From JBBTIS01 sp038059855 (GTDB lineage: Bacteria > Elusimicrobiota > Elusimicrobia > JACQPE01), in the NCBI GenBank assembly GCA_964357255.1, contig CAYHKQ010000062.1:1-14046 (forward strand): 14,046 nucleotides of DNA, read 5' to 3'. Shown in pieces: positions 13,993 through 14,046 of the stretch. Position 1 is the stretch's first letter. The number at the start of each line of letters is the position of its first letter. The translations under genes were made by a program, and so were the position numbers. The notes under the pieces are model-generated. The model had not been told where the DNA came from and searched no databases. It worked only from the letters and a program-made list of their open reading frames with translations.

Positions 13993-14046
13993 GTGGCCAA
14001 GGAAGGCCGCTCGTGGTGAGTGGCCAAGGAAGGCCGCTCGTGGTGA
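13993..14046. repeat. 27-bp tandem duplication at window edge
   Basis: Two identical 27-bp units (13993-14019 and 14020-14046) begin GTGGCCAAGGAAGG and end CGCTCGTGGTGA. The CCGCTCGTGGTGA end is one base away from the start of the repeat at 4102, so the window stops inside another member of that dispersed family. As at the left edge, an assembly break or artefact at a repeat is possible. Confidence 0.8.

Overview
The window looks like a chromosomal piece of an uncultured diderm (Gram-negative type) bacterium of moderate, slightly GC-rich composition. All ten genes lie on the minus strand, so they are read from high to low coordinates. Signal peptides, extracytoplasmic sensor domains and a Tad-type export machine point to a cell envelope with a periplasm. 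The phylum cannot be fixed from the sequence. The intergenic repeats (REP-like hairpins, short inverted arrays, repeats that translate as 'PEPVEG' or 'GVTPAFAG') are common in environmental and candidate-phylum genomes. An Elusimicrobia/Omnitrophica-like host is only a guess.

Layout in reading order. Upstream (14046-13881) are a 27-bp tandem duplication, an AT-rich hairpin with a T-run and a sigma70-like promoter. Then comes a Tad (tight adherence, type IVc pilus) core: one protein fusing a CpaE/MinD-like ATPase to a CpaF/TadA secretion ATPase (13880-11634), a TadB-like membrane protein with an unusual N-terminal extracytoplasmic region (11644-9881), and TadC (9834-8815). Coupled to these by 3-4 nt start/stop overlaps are a secreted TPR protein (8818-7430) and a membrane HAMP sensor with no recognisable output domain (7433-6231). 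A small two-helix membrane protein (6065-5742) and a secreted double thioredoxin-fold protein (5739-4288) follow. After a 246-nt island of nested inverted repeats come three signal-transduction genes: a membrane histidine kinase (4041-2083), a soluble receiver-histidine kinase (2034-892) and a LuxR/NarL-type response regulator (873-187). The last 186 bases hold a hairpin, inverted heptamer repeats and a 22-bp tandem repeat. Pilin, prepilin peptidase and secretin genes are not in the window.

The strongest unexpected signal is a small non-autonomous mobile element family (MITE-like). Two copies are present (6116-6231 and 11506-11632). Each has 16-bp terminal inverted repeats, two internal 27-bp REP-like hairpins in opposite orientation, and an 8-bp flanking direct repeat (perfect in one copy, 7/8 in the other). 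One copy landed inside a stop codon and regenerated a stop. The other, plus its target duplication, is 135 bp long. It therefore adds 45 in-frame codons between the well-supported GTG start and the hydrophobic leader of the TadB-like protein.

Working model (inference): the Tad core drives assembly or export of a surface fibre. The TPR and thioredoxin-fold proteins act in the periplasm as assembly or folding helpers. The sensor and kinase genes tie production or activity of the machine to an extracytoplasmic signal, with the LuxR-type regulator as the DNA-binding output.
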